DNA of 64,000 bases from NCBI GenBank assembly GCA_016793465.1, contig JAEUJW010000090.1:241548-305547 (forward strand), written 5' to 3'. Position numbers and translations under genes: made by a program. Each line of letters starts with the position of its first letter. Positions within the stretch are counted from its first letter, which is position 1. Shown here piece after piece: positions 20,102 to 29,664 of this stretch. The stretch is from Myxococcales bacterium (GTDB lineage: Bacteria; Myxococcota; Polyangia; Nannocystales; Nannocystaceae). The notes below the pieces were generated by a model. That model searched no databases. It had not been told where the DNA came from and was given only the letters and a program-made list of their open reading frames with translations.

Positions 20102-20416
20102 GCCGGGCAGTATTCCAGAGGGCCATCGCAACAATCAATGCAGCGTTCCGCGCACCAACCGCCCGTTGTCTCCATCGAAAGAAGTGTGCACAAGTGCACC
20201 ATTGTTACGCGACGTCATACGGCGACGCGCGCCGCCGTCACCCGCCCGGGCGCCGCGCGCCTCGCCGGCGCGTGACGCACGAGCGCCCGCGCCGCGCGAG
20301 CCGGACGCGTCGCCGCGCCGCCCGCCGCCGACGAACGCGCGCGAGGCGTCGTATCGCGCCACGGACGAACCGGGGCGCGCGGCCCGCGAGCGCGACGCGG
20401 ATGCGGTCGCTAGCCC
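20102..20416. other. Intergenic region between array genes C and D
   Basis: This 315-base gap carries the promoter of gene C at its left end. It has a noticeably less GC-rich centre (20130-20225). A tandem GTGCAC-AA-GTGCAC dyad at 20186-20199 could be a protein-binding site. The right half is an arginine-codon-like GC-rich run with no protein signature. No gene was recognised. Confidence 0.45.
20109..20138 (-). promoter_or_regulatory. Promoter of array gene C (TTGATT-N18-AATACT)
   Basis: On the minus strand, TTGATT (20138-20133) is followed after 18 bases by AATACT (20114-20109), within the same GGAATACTG core as gene A. Seven bases separate it from the GTG start codon. It is leaderless-type and lacks a ribosome binding site. 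Confidence 0.66.
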
Positions 20417-22171
20417 CTAGTCCTCGGGGAAGTAGTCGGCGCCGGCGAAGTCGGCCATGCCGTCGAAGGCGTTGCGATCCTGGCGCTCGAAGTCCTGGCG
20501 CGGGTCGCCGTAGCGCCACACCGCACGGTCGCGGAACTCCTCGGCGGCCATGATGTTGGGGATGCGGTAGGTGCCGTCGTTCGAGCTGGGGAACAGCGAC
20601 ATCAGGATGGTCTCGGCGGCCAGCTTGTGGTTGTTGCCCTCGTTGCCGAAGTCGCCGTCGACCACCGAGTTGCTGACGCTGATCTGGCCCTCGGCGCACA
20701 CGATGCTGTTGTTGCCGGTGTTGGGGCCGTGGGCGAAGATCGAGTTGCGGATGTCGAGGGTGACCGGGCCGTCGCAGTGCACGGTGTCGCCCTCGCCGGT
20801 CAGCATCGTGTTCACGTTGTTGGCCAGCGTGCTGTACACGACCTCGGCCACAGCCCCGCCCGACATGCGGATGCCGCCGCCGCCGAATTCCTCGTTGCTG
20901 CCGTTCTCGTCGATGAAGCTGTTGAGCATCTGCAGGCTGCCGCCGTTGATCTCGATGCCCTCGCTGCGGCCGAAGGCGATCGAGGAGCGGCGCAGGTGGA
21001 TGTCGCAGCCGTTGGCGCGGATGCCGGGCCCGCGCGAGTACAGCACGCGCGAGTCGTCGAGCCAGATCTCGGCGTCCTCGTTGCAGCTGATGCCGAAGTG
21101 GCCGTCGACCCAGGCCATGTTCTCGACCCGCACGGTGAAGTCGACCATGTACAGGCGGACGCCGCTGTTGACCGTGACCACCGGGCCGAACCCGAGGAAC
21201 GTGGTGTGCGTGTCGAACAACGTCCCGGGCTCGTGGACCATCGCGTAGGCGAGCTGGGTGTCGCCGCCGCCGGACATCGAGAACGGCGACTGGTCGATGT
21301 TCGCCTTGCTCGACATGATCACGAACGTCCAGCCGCTGGTCTTGCCGGCGATCTGCGCCGAGGCGATCGCCGTGGCCATGTCGCAGTAGGGGTTGCCGGG
21401 GCCGCCGCCGGTGTTGACGTCGAAGGTGCACGGCTGGTTCGGCGCCGGTCCGTAGCGCACGTAGAGCACGCGGTCCTGCGGGAAGCACTTGCGCTGCTTG
21501 ACGTCGCAGGCGGTGCCCGGGCACTCGCTGTGCTCGAGGCAGCCCTCGCAGGTGTACTTGTCGAGGTCGAGGTTGCAGTGCGGGCGCTCCTCGTCGCACT
21601 GGCCGGCCTCGATCGCGTTAGTCGCGTTGCACTCGACGCAGGCGCCCGCGTTCTCGCCGTCCATCTGGCAGATCGGGCGCAGCGTGGTGGTCGCGTCGGC
21701 GCACTGCTTGTCGGACTTGCAGGCCACGCAGGCCCCGTCCTCGCAGAACGGGCGGGTCCTGTCGGCCTGCTTGCAGTCCTTGTTCTCCTCGAGCGTGCCT
21801 TCGTCGACGCACTCGGGCGGCGCGACCGTCGTCTCCTCGCCGCTGGTCTCGCCCTCGCTGGTGCCGGTCTCGCCGCTGGCGCTGGCCGTCGTCTCGCCGC
21901 TGGTGCTCGCGCTCGCGTCCGCCGCCCCCTGCTCGCACACGAGCGACTCGTTGCACACGAGCCCCGGATCGCACGCCCCGCCCCCGGTGCAGGGACAGCC
22001 GTTCATGCCGACGGGACACGGTTCCGTGCCCGTCGTCGACGACGACCCCGGCCCCGTGTCGCTGCTCTCCCCGTCGTCGATCGGCGGCGAACTCTGCTCA
22101 CAGGCCATCAGTCCAACCCCGAGCACGACAGCGGCGCAAGCTGAGAGACGAGGGCGTGTGGGACGAATCAC
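20417..22171 (-). CDS. Cys-rich beta-helix surface lipoprotein, array member D
   Basis: At 584 aa this is the longest array member. The lipobox is LMAC followed by EQSS. Next are a CPCTGGGACDPGLVC module, a Ser/Thr/Glu stalk, and the Cys zone (PFCEDGACVAC, then CMECHAC-like spacings ending SECPGTACDVKQRKCF). The beta-helix region has MLNSFIDENG, VVYSTLANN and DIRNSIFAHG rungs and an insertion around WTFVIMSSKAN not seen in the others. It ends GDPRQDFERQ...DFAGAD. The GTG at 22171 lies six bases after the GATACT box. Like its neighbours it should be outer-membrane anchored, with no Asp at +2. The function is unknown. Confidence 0.83.
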   Translation of the reverse strand: MIRPTRPRLSACAAVVLGVGLMACEQSSPPIDDGESSDTGPGSSSTTGTEPCPVGMNGCPCTGGGACDPGLVCNESLVCEQGAADASASTSGETTASASGETGTSEGETSGEETTVAPPECVDEGTLEENKDCKQADRTRPFCEDGACVACKSDKQCADATTTLRPICQMDGENAGACVECNATNAIEAGQCDEERPHCNLDLDKYTCEGCLEHSECPGTACDVKQRKCFPQDRVLYVRYGPAPNQPCTFDVNTGGGPGNPYCDMATAIASAQIAGKTSGWTFVIMSSKANIDQSPFSMSGGGDTQLAYAMVHEPGTLFDTHTTFLGFGPVVTVNSGVRLYMVDFTVRVENMAWVDGHFGISCNEDAEIWLDDSRVLYSRGPGIRANGCDIHLRRSSIAFGRSEGIEINGGSLQMLNSFIDENGSNEEFGGGGIRMSGGAVAEVVYSTLANNVNTMLTGEGDTVHCDGPVTLDIRNSIFAHGPNTGNNSIVCAEGQISVSNSVVDGDFGNEGNNHKLAAETILMSLFPSSNDGTYRIPNIMAAEEFRDRAVWRYGDPRQDFERQDRNAFDGMADFAGADYFPED

Positions 22172-22177
22172 GAACCC

Positions 22178-22206
22178 AGTATCCCGAGGGGCGCGATTCG
22201 CCGCAA
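22178..22206 (-). promoter_or_regulatory. Promoter of array gene D (TTGCGG-N17-GATACT)
   Basis: On the minus strand, TTGCGG (22206-22201) is followed by a 17-base spacer and GATACT (22183-22178). Six bases then lead to the GTG start. The GGGATACTGGG context matches the other array promoters. Confidence 0.65.
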
Positions 22207-22375
22207 CAGGTATCGTAGCTGTACTTTTTGTTTGCCGGCTTACACCGCTTGCATGACCAACGATGACCCACCCGATCCTACAGATGGGGCTGCGTCACCT
22301 GGAGTCGACGCCCGCAGCCAGGAGCCGCGCGGCCCACACTGAACACGCTATCAGAAATCGTCTCGTTGCGGCGAG

Positions 22376-24055
22376 CTACGGGACGTCTGCACCTGCATAG
22401 TCCTTGTTCATCTCACCGGCGGGGCGCTTGTTCGGGCTGTCGAAGTCCTCGCGCGGGTCTCCGTCCTTCCACTCGGCCACGTCCTTCAGCTTGCCGCCCG
22501 TCTGCGCCCGGATCACGCCCTGCTGGATGGAGGCCGCGACCATGTCGGAGATCAGCGCCTGGATGGTGGCGTACTTGCCGGTGAAGTTGTTGAGGTCCTC
22601 CTTCAACGTGCACGTGGTGGCCTTGTCGCCGGCGTAGGCGATGAAGGAGTTGCGGATGCCCACGGTGTTCGAGGCATTGGTGCACGTGATCGGCGCGACG
22701 GTGCCGCTGTTGAGCGCCAGGGTCGAGTAGAGGATGTCGGCGCTCGACCCGTTGGTCACGTTGAGCCCGTGGATCGTGCCGTTGCGGGTGATGAAGCTGT
22801 TCTCCATGAACAGCTTGGCCTGGTTGGTCAGGGTCACCGCGCCGGTGACGGTGTCGTAGATCACCACGCGGCGGTAGTGATTGACGCAATTGTCGGCGCG
22901 GATGCCGACCTTGGAGTTGTAGACCCGCACCTCGTCGAGCCACACCGTGGCCGCCTTGCAGTCGATCATGACGTTGGTGTTGATCGGCATGATCGGGTTG
23001 TACATGCTGATCTTGTGCACGTAGACCCGCGCGCCTCCGGAGGCGTACAGCGCGGACTCGGGGCCGTTGCGGGTGAGCAGCACGTTGTCGCTGCCGATGC
23101 CGATGAGCGCCACGTCGGACGCCGTGGTCACGGCGTTGAACTCCGACTGCAGGCCGACGCCCGGGCGCACCTTGATCGTCAGCGGCTTGCCCGGCATCGC
23201 CCGCGCGAACGCGTAGCTGAGCAGGCACAGCGGCTCCTCTTCGGTGCCCGGGTTGTTGTTGTTGCACAGCACCGGGGCGCCGGTGGTGTTGTCGACCCAC
23301 ACGACGTTGTCGGCCGGGAAGCACACGCCGTCGTCGAGGTTGCAGGCGGTGCCCGGGCCGCCCGCCTCCTCGCTGCAGTGCTCGTGCATCGAGCACTTCT
23401 TGCAGGTGGCGGAGTCGGGGTCGCAGTACGGCGCCGACTCGCTGCAGTCGCCGTTGTCGACGCACTGCACGCACTGGCCGGTCTCCTCGACGCAGGCCGG
23501 CTTCTCGGGGTCGACCTGGGCGCAGGGGACCTGCGTGCACGACACGCACTCGGTCTCGACGCAGTAGGGCGTCGGCTGGGCGCACTGGTCGTTGCCGAAT
23601 TCGGGGTCGCAGCCCCGCATCTCGGTGGTGTTCGTCGAGTCGGTCATCGGATCGGTGGTCGACGTCGTGGTCGACGTGCCGGTGTCGTCCGAGGTGACGG
23701 TGAGCGTGACGTCCATGGTCGTCGGCTCGCTCGACGTCGGGAACGTCGGGCTCGACGTCGTGGTCGACGTGTCGCTCGGGCCCGCCGTCGTCGGGGCGGT
23801 GGTCGACGTCACCGTCTCGCTGGTCCCGGTGGTCGAGCCGCCGAACAGGCACGCGGTCTCGATCACGTCGGGCGCGACGCAGCCGTTGTTGTCGGCCGCA
23901 CACATGCTGCACATCAGGCCCTCGCCGCACGCCCCGGCGTTGAGCGAGCAGTGCGACTCGTTGGTGAACGGGCAGCCGAGCAGCATGCCTACCCCGGCGG
24001 CCGCGACGACGGTGAATAAAGAACGGGGCGCGAACCGAAAGCCAGAGTTTTTCAT
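22376..24055 (-). CDS. Cys-rich beta-helix surface lipoprotein, array member E
   Basis: A 559-aa lipoprotein with lipobox LLGC. An N-terminal Cys module (CSLNAGACGEGLMCSMC) is followed by a long Thr/Ser stalk (about residues 65-145) and the Cys zone with PYCVETECVSC, PACVEETGQCVQC and PYCDPDSATCKKC. The beta-helix rungs include MENSFITRNG, ILYSTLALN and GIRNSFIAY, and the end is GDPREDFD...DYAGAD. Unlike genes A-D it has no ATACTG box. It starts 49 bases after the stop of the gene upstream and has a GGAG ribosome binding site, so it may be co-transcribed with that gene. Confidence 0.84.
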   Translation of the reverse strand: MKNSGFRFAPRSLFTVVAAAGVGMLLGCPFTNESHCSLNAGACGEGLMCSMCAADNNGCVAPDVIETACLFGGSTTGTSETVTSTTAPTTAGPSDTSTTTSSPTFPTSSEPTTMDVTLTVTSDDTGTSTTTSTTDPMTDSTNTTEMRGCDPEFGNDQCAQPTPYCVETECVSCTQVPCAQVDPEKPACVEETGQCVQCVDNGDCSESAPYCDPDSATCKKCSMHEHCSEEAGGPGTACNLDDGVCFPADNVVWVDNTTGAPVLCNNNNPGTEEEPLCLLSYAFARAMPGKPLTIKVRPGVGLQSEFNAVTTASDVALIGIGSDNVLLTRNGPESALYASGGARVYVHKISMYNPIMPINTNVMIDCKAATVWLDEVRVYNSKVGIRADNCVNHYRRVVIYDTVTGAVTLTNQAKLFMENSFITRNGTIHGLNVTNGSSADILYSTLALNSGTVAPITCTNASNTVGIRNSFIAYAGDKATTCTLKEDLNNFTGKYATIQALISDMVAASIQQGVIRAQTGGKLKDVAEWKDGDPREDFDSPNKRPAGEMNKDYAGADVP

Positions 24056-24104
24056 GGGTTCTCCGGGCCCGCGGGCCGCGGGCGGTGGGAGTCAATTAAT
24101 CAGG

Positions 24105-25151
24105 TCAGAAGCGGCCGGACCAGGATAGACCGTAAACGCCGGCGCCAGCCACCGGGGCGACCTGGGTGCGTCGCTTCTTGGCGCCGAGCCCGAGCAACGC
24201 GCCGCCGACCGCCGCGAGCGCGATGCCGGTGACGAGCACGCCGATCCCGGGCGTGCGCCAGTTCAAGAGCTCCGCGCCGTTCATGGCGTCGGGCTGCGAG
24301 GTGTTCTTGCCGATGAAGACCGCGCCCGTGATCACCCCGCCGAGCCCCGCCGCGACCAGGATGCCCCCGCCGATCATCATGCCTCGCCCGGCGTTGCTCG
24401 GGGCCGTCGTCGTCGGGATGTCCTTGCGCGGCACGCACTTCTTGATGACCGGATGGCAGGCCGGACCGTTGCTGTTGCCGCCGCAGTCGGCGTCGGTGGC
24501 GCACTCGTCGGCGGCCACGCACTGCTTCAGCTGCTTGCTGCACTTCGGCAGCGCGGGGTCCTTGCAGCTCGCGTCGCTCTCGCAGCTCGCCGGCCCCGTG
24601 GGCTCGCACGGCTTGTTGTTGAAGTCGGCGACGTAGGCCCGCAGCTTGGGGGTCAGCGCTCGCGTGGCCCCGACGATCTTCTCGAGCAGCTCGCTCTCGG
24701 TGCACAGCGGGCACTCGCCGACCGAGCTGCCGTCCTTGATCGGGCGCAGCTCGCCGTGGTTGATGTCGACGGTGTAGTGGAAGCCGCCGTCGTCGCCGGG
24801 CAGCGGCTCCAGCTTGACGTACAGCACAGGGGTGTCCTGACCGTCGCCCGCGCCCATGATGTCGTTGCGCTTCAGCTCCTCCTCCGCCTTGACGCGCAGG
24901 CGCGGCGCGATGCCCTGGCCGTCGGGGCCGAGCTTGGCGGCGTCGACCTCCACGCGGGCCCGGTAGTCGAGCTTCGGACAGGCGGCCTTGCCCCCCGCGG
25001 CCGGCTCCGCCGACTTCGCGGCCGGCTTGCCAGCCGGCTCCGCGGGCTTCGCCGACGGCCCCGCCGCGGGCGCCGAGACGAAGGGCGCCTGGGTCAGCGC
25101 GGTCACGGGCGAGAAGACGAGCGAGAGGGCGAGCGTGTTGGCGACGAACAT
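24105..25151 (-). CDS. Secreted Cys-containing protein with C-terminal membrane hairpin
   Basis: A 348-aa protein. The N-terminus is a signal peptide (ALSLVFSPVTALTQA) followed by a Pro/Ala/Lys-rich linker. The middle domain is unrecognised and has a CPLC pair and a later Cys-rich part (CESDASCKDPALPKC, CATDADCGGNSNGPAC). Near the C-terminus two hydrophobic helices (GILVAAGLGGVITGAVF and VLVTGIALAAVGGALLG) are separated by a short loop and followed by KKRR and a GLSWSGRF end. This helix-pair plan occurs in other myxobacterial envelope proteins. It sits between the dual kinase gene and the lipoprotein array. The function is unknown. Confidence 0.72.
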   Translation of the reverse strand: MFVANTLALSLVFSPVTALTQAPFVSAPAAGPSAKPAEPAGKPAAKSAEPAAGGKAACPKLDYRARVEVDAAKLGPDGQGIAPRLRVKAEEELKRNDIMGAGDGQDTPVLYVKLEPLPGDDGGFHYTVDINHGELRPIKDGSSVGECPLCTESELLEKIVGATRALTPKLRAYVADFNNKPCEPTGPASCESDASCKDPALPKCSKQLKQCVAADECATDADCGGNSNGPACHPVIKKCVPRKDIPTTTAPSNAGRGMMIGGGILVAAGLGGVITGAVFIGKNTSQPDAMNGAELLNWRTPGIGVLVTGIALAAVGGALLGLGAKKRRTQVAPVAGAGVYGLSWSGRF

Positions 25152-25353
25152 GGGGGGAGGGACGGTCGCGGGCTTTGGCCGGGCGAGGAAGCTGGAGTGC
25201 AGGACTCGACGCGGACGCCGCCGCGCACAGGCCGGGCCGCATTGTGCCCCGCCTGCCCGGCCGAGTCCACCCCTCGCACCGCCTCCCGCGGCCCCCTGCG
25301 CCGGTTCGGATCATCCGGGGGGCGCGCAGTCGCCCGCGGCGGACCGCCGCCGG

Positions 25354-28209
25354 TCACCCGGTCTCGGCGCGCCGCTCACACAGGCGGACCATCTTGACCA
25401 CATCGGGATCGGTCAGGCCCCTGCCCGCGCGCGCGCAGTCCCTGAACTTGCCGAGTTCCATGAACGCCTTGGTCCGCAGCTTGGCGTGCTCCTGCTTCTT
25501 CCAGCAGTCCTTCTCGTTGAGCAGGCGGTTCATGTCGTGCCACTTGCCGTCGTCGCGGGCCTTGGCGACCTTGTCGCGGTTGGCCTTGCACTGATCGCTG
25601 TTGTAGTCGGCCTTCGGCTTGATGACCTCGACCTTCTTCGGCTTGGTGTCGCCGGTGTCGCCGGCGGTCTCGCCCGCGGAGTCGTTGGCCGTGTCGGCGG
25701 CGCTGTCGGTGGTCGGCGGGTCGACGACGGTCTTGATCGGGTCGGGCTGCTTCTTGATCGGGTCGGGCTGCTTCTTGATCGGCGGCTTCACGTCGGGCTC
25801 GTTGACGTCGACCGGCTGGGTTGTGGTGTTGCTGGCCGTCTTGGGGTCATCGCCCGGGCCGGGGCCGCCGGCCACGGCGATGTACAGCAGCACGGCGCAG
25901 GCCACGACGATGCCGGCGATGCCGAGCTTGCGGCCGGTCTCGTAGGGCAGCGTGACCGGGCGGACCTCCTGCACCAGCGGCACCGCGGGCCCGACCTTCG
26001 GCCCCGAGGGCTGCTGCTTGCGGGGGTGCGGCCCCGAGGTCGTCGTCGGCGCCGGCATCGCCGTGCCGATCATCGAGGCCTCCGAGTCGCCCATGTTGTC
26101 GCCGTCGGCGGGCAGGCCGCGGATGCACTCCTCGAGCTTCTGCAGGAACTCGCGGGCCGACTGCGGGCGATCGCCGGGGTCGATCTCGAGGCAGGCGTCG
26201 ACCAGCGCGACCAGGTTCTTCGGCAGGTCGCCGCGGCGCTCGCCGAGCGACGGCGCCTTCTCGGTCGACTTGCGGGCCATGATCTCGACGAGGTTGTTGG
26301 AGACGAACGGCGGCTCGCCGACCAGCACCTCGTAGAGCATCACGCCGAGCGCGTAGACGTCGAACAGCTCGGTGGCGTCCTTGCCCTTGGCCTGCTCGGG
26401 CGCCATGTACTCGGGGGTGCCGAGCGCGTGGCCGGGGACGGTGAGGCGGGCCTCGGCCTCGGTCCGCTCAGCGCCGGCGGAGATGCCGAAGTCGAGGACC
26501 TTGACCGTCTCGCCCTCGCCCTCCGGGAGCGGCACGAACATCACGTTGTCGGGCTTCAGGTCGCGGTGGATGATGCCGACGTCGTGGGCGGCGCGGATGG
26601 CCCGGGCGACCGCGCGGATGATGCGGCAGGCCCGTCCGACCGGCAGCGTGCCGAGGTCCTGGATCTCGTCGTAGAGATTGCGACCGGTGAGGTACTCCAT
26701 CACCAGGTAGAGGCGACCGTCGGGCAGCTGCCCGGCGTCGAACACCTCGATGATGTTGGGGTGACCCGCGGCCGAGGCGGCGCGGGCCTCGGCCCGGAAG
26801 CGCTTGGCGACCAGCTCGCTGCGGCTCCACTGGTGGGTCAGGACCTTGATGGCGACGCGGCGACCGACGGTCGTGTGCTCGCCGAGGTACACCGTGCCCA
26901 TGCCGCCGCGGCCGATGCGGCTGACCACGCGGTAGCGGTCGGCGATGATGGTGCCCGACTCGATGTGCTCGATGTCGTTCTGCGGGTTCTCGGGGCCGGC
27001 GTCGTCCTTGTTGCGCGGGCGCCTCGGCGCGGCGGCGGCGGCGGGGCTGCGCTCGCCGGCCCCGCGATCGAGGCGATCGGGGCGCTCGGCGTGGGGGATG
27101 ATCTTCATGTTGGCGCGGCTGGTCGCCGACACCTCGTCGTCCTCGTCCGACAGCGAGAGCTCGAACTCTTCCTCGTCGCCGAGCGTGTCCTTGTTCGACC
27201 CCTCGCCGCGCGACGGCGACGGCAGGGCGGTGTGCGACAGCTCGGCGAGGATCTGCTCGCGGTTCTCGCGCTCGCGCACCGCCGCGTCGCCGAACAGCAT
27301 CGCCATGAACTCGGAGACCTGCTCGGTGCCGGTGTTGCCGGTCACGCCGCGCTTCGCCAGCCAGCCGCCGAGCGCCTCCATGAAGTCGTGGGCCGAGAGG
27401 TAGCGGTCCTCGCGATCGCGGGCCAGCGCCTTGCCGACGATCGCGTCGAGCTCGCTGTCGACGCGGCTGCTGTAGCTGCTGGCCAGCGGCGCGTTGAAGT
27501 TCGAGACGTCCTCGGTGTCGACGCCGTCGCCGCCGCGCAGGGGTCGACCGGTCAGCAGCTCCCACAGCACGGCGCCGCAGGCGTACACGTCGGCGCGGCC
27601 GTCGAGGATCTCGTGGCGGGCCTGCTCGGGCGACATGTAGCCGACCTTGCCGAACACCACGCCGGGCACGGTGAGGCTGCCCTTCAGCGCCGAGGTCGCG
27701 AGCCCGAAGTCGGCGAGGCGGACCACGCCGGTCCAGTCGATCAGGATGTTCGAGGGCGAGACGTCGCGGTGGACGAGGCCGAGTCCGGGGAAGGTGTGCG
27801 CGTAGTGCAAACCTCGCAGGATCTCGTGGATGATGTGGACTGCGAGGGGGACCGGGAACGCCTTGCCGACCGCGGCGCAGCGGTCCCAGATGTCGGCGAG
27901 GTCGCGGCCCTCGACGAGCGTCATGACGATGAACAGCTGTTCGTCGAGGTCGCCGGCCTCACGCACCTCGACGATGTTCTGGTGGTGCAGGCGCAGCACC
28001 AGCTTGGCCTCGTCCTTGAAGCGCGTGCGGTAGTCGTGGTCCGGCAGACCCGGTCGCAGCAGCTTGACGGCGACGAGCCGAGCCGACGCGCCGGAGCCGC
28101 TCGAGGCCAGGTAGACCGTGGCCATCCCCCCCTCTCCAAGCACCGCGAGCAGGCTCATGCTGCCCAGCGGGCGCGGGGGATCCAGTCGCTCGATCTCGCC
28201 CATGACCAT
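25354..28209 (-). CDS. Dual-domain Ser/Thr protein kinase with membrane anchor
   Basis: A 951-aa protein with two complete Hanks-type kinase domains. Domain 1: glycine loop [10 protein letters not shown], Lys49, HRDVSPSN (147-154), DFG 167-169. Domain 2: [10 protein letters not shown], Lys455, HRDLKPDN (548-555), DFG 573-575. An acidic/basic linker (about 330-415) joins them. A single membrane helix (about 762-780) is followed by a Thr/Asp/Pro-rich stalk with two IKKQPDP units and a small C-terminal domain with three Cys. Both domains look catalytically competent. ATGs at 28209 and 28203 are both possible starts. TAGCGT lies 12 bases before the first. The DUF4388 gene is divergent from it. 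Confidence 0.9.
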   Translation of the reverse strand: MVMGEIERLDPPRPLGSMSLLAVLGEGGMATVYLASSGSGASARLVAVKLLRPGLPDHDYRTRFKDEAKLVLRLHHQNIVEVREAGDLDEQLFIVMTLVEGRDLADIWDRCAAVGKAFPVPLAVHIIHEILRGLHYAHTFPGLGLVHRDVSPSNILIDWTGVVRLADFGLATSALKGSLTVPGVVFGKVGYMSPEQARHEILDGRADVYACGAVLWELLTGRPLRGGDGVDTEDVSNFNAPLASSYSSRVDSELDAIVGKALARDREDRYLSAHDFMEALGGWLAKRGVTGNTGTEQVSEFMAMLFGDAAVRERENREQILAELSHTALPSPSRGEGSNKDTLGDEEEFELSLSDEDDEVSATSRANMKIIPHAERPDRLDRGAGERSPAAAAAPRRPRNKDDAGPENPQNDIEHIESGTIIADRYRVVSRIGRGGMGTVYLGEHTTVGRRVAIKVLTHQWSRSELVAKRFRAEARAASAAGHPNIIEVFDAGQLPDGRLYLVMEYLTGRNLYDEIQDLGTLPVGRACRIIRAVARAIRAAHDVGIIHRDLKPDNVMFVPLPEGEGETVKVLDFGISAGAERTEAEARLTVPGHALGTPEYMAPEQAKGKDATELFDVYALGVMLYEVLVGEPPFVSNNLVEIMARKSTEKAPSLGERRGDLPKNLVALVDACLEIDPGDRPQSAREFLQKLEECIRGLPADGDNMGDSEASMIGTAMPAPTTTSGPHPRKQQPSGPKVGPAVPLVQEVRPVTLPYETGRKLGIAGIVVACAVLLYIAVAGGPGPGDDPKTASNTTTQPVDVNEPDVKPPIKKQPDPIKKQPDPIKTVVDPPTTDSAADTANDSAGETAGDTGDTKPKKVEVIKPKADYNSDQCKANRDKVAKARDDGKWHDMNRLLNEKDCWKKQEHAKLRTKAFMELGKFRDCARAGRGLTDPDVVKMVRLCERRAETG

Positions 28210-28266
28210 GGTCTGGCCCAAACGCTACCACGACTCCGGCAAATCCGAGTATCCTTTGCTGCATCC

Positions 28267-29664
28267 ATGGCCTCCCAGCCCCCAGTGTCTGGCCCTGCGC
28301 CCACTTCTGGTTCCGTCGCTGCTGGCGGCGCCTCGGCCTCGGCTGGCGGCGCCTCGGCGAGCAACGGCGCCGCCCTCCCCGGCATCCTGTACTACGACCC
28401 GAATACGACCACCGCGAGGCTGGCGACCGCCGGTCTGCGTCTCGCGGGGTTTTCGGTGTTCAATGCGTACACGCTGAGCGAGGCGGTCGAGCTCTGTAAA
28501 AAACACGGTCCGGCCGGGGATCGAGCCGTGATGGCGCTCTTGCTCGACGCGGCGGCCGATCCCAACACCTCGGCGGCGGTGCTGAAGGCCCTGGTCCAGA
28601 TCCCCGGCGGCGCGCAGCTGCCGGGCATCTTGCTGGTCAGCCGCAGCAACCCGACGCCGATCCCAGGGGCCGAGGGACTGCCGACGGTGCGCCGGCCATT
28701 CAGTACGCCCGCGCTCCTCAAGGTCGTTCACGAGGCCCTCGAGGATCAGGGCGGCTCCGCGGGTCCGGCCAGCACGATCACCGTCGACCTCGCGATCACG
28801 CGGCTGAAGCATCACCTCGTCGAGCACTTTCCTGGCCAGGAGTTCAGTGAGTCGGAGGTCGAGAGCTTCTCCAGGGCAATCCGCGCCGACGACGACCTCG
28901 CCCTGCCGAAGGATCGCCCCGCCATCCGCGGCGCGCTCGGGGCCGCCCGCCTCGAGGCTGTGCTCGAGATGCTCGGCAACTCGGGCGTGCGCGGGGTCCT
29001 GAAGGTCGAGGACCGCGACAAGTGGGGCAAGCTGCACCTCGACGCCGGCCGCATCCGCCTGGCCGAGATCAAGGGCACCGAGGAGGACCTGAAGCTCGGC
29101 CGCTTCGTGGTCGAGGGCGGGTTCATGCGCGACGAACAGCTCGAGACGTTCATCGTCGGCAAGGACCCCGAGCAGCGCCCGCTCGGCACCCGCCTGCTCG
29201 AGGCCGGGTTCATCAGCCAGGCCGACCTCGCCCAGATCGTCGTCGACCAGGCGCGCGCCGTCACCTCGCATCTGCTGACGTGGAAGCAGGGCACGTTCAC
29301 CTTCTCGCCGACCGTCGACCTCGACCCCATGGCCGCGGCCGCGGCCGCCCAGGGCCGCACCGAGCTGCTGGTCTCGGAGGCGCTGCTCGACGGCCTGCGC
29401 TGGCTCGACGAGACCACGGTGATGGGCCCGCACATGCCCGACGTCGAGGATGTGTACCTGCGCGTCGACGAGCAGGTGGCCCGCCTCAGCCGCGAGGCCC
29501 TGCCGCGCGACGAGCTCGCGGTGCTCGAGCTCGTCAACGGCCGCAACAGCGTCAAGGAGATCGCCCGCAAGACGCGGACCGGCACGTTCGCGGTGGCCCG
29601 CGTGCTCTACCGCCACGCCAAGGCCAACCTCGTGCGCAAGCGGGTGATGCCGGTGGCGGTGTGA
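28267..29664 (+). CDS. DUF4388 (PATAN) protein with degenerate receiver-like N-terminus
   Basis: A 465-aa cytosolic signalling protein. After an Ala/Ser/Gly-rich start, residues about 40-160 look like a worn response-regulator fold (ILYYDPN, MALLLDAAADP, VRRPFSTPALL) with the conserved Lys replaced by Arg. The rest is a DUF4388 region (GVRGVLKVEDRDKWGKLHLDAGRI, later FSPTVDLD) and a C-terminal winged-helix-like part (NGRNSVKEIARKTRTGTFAV). DUF4388 proteins are common in myxobacterial motility and polarity signalling. TATCCT lies 11 bases before the ATG, and no ribosome binding site is seen. Its stop overlaps the next gene. Confidence 0.8.
   Translation: MASQPPVSGPAPTSGSVAAGGASASAGGASASNGAALPGILYYDPNTTTARLATAGLRLAGFSVFNAYTLSEAVELCKKHGPAGDRAVMALLLDAAADPNTSAAVLKALVQIPGGAQLPGILLVSRSNPTPIPGAEGLPTVRRPFSTPALLKVVHEALEDQGGSAGPASTITVDLAITRLKHHLVEHFPGQEFSESEVESFSRAIRADDDLALPKDRPAIRGALGAARLEAVLEMLGNSGVRGVLKVEDRDKWGKLHLDAGRIRLAEIKGTEEDLKLGRFVVEGGFMRDEQLETFIVGKDPEQRPLGTRLLEAGFISQADLAQIVVDQARAVTSHLLTWKQGTFTFSPTVDLDPMAAAAAAQGRTELLVSEALLDGLRWLDETTVMGPHMPDVEDVYLRVDEQVARLSREALPRDELAVLELVNGRNSVKEIARKTRTGTFAVARVLYRHAKANLVRKRVMPVAV

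Noticed and set aside
24988..28266. Long plus-strand frame upstream of the DUF4388 start
   Set aside because: It runs opposite the dual kinase gene. The DUF4388 protein has a good start at 28267 with a promoter-like box, and the upstream translation has no recognisable domain.
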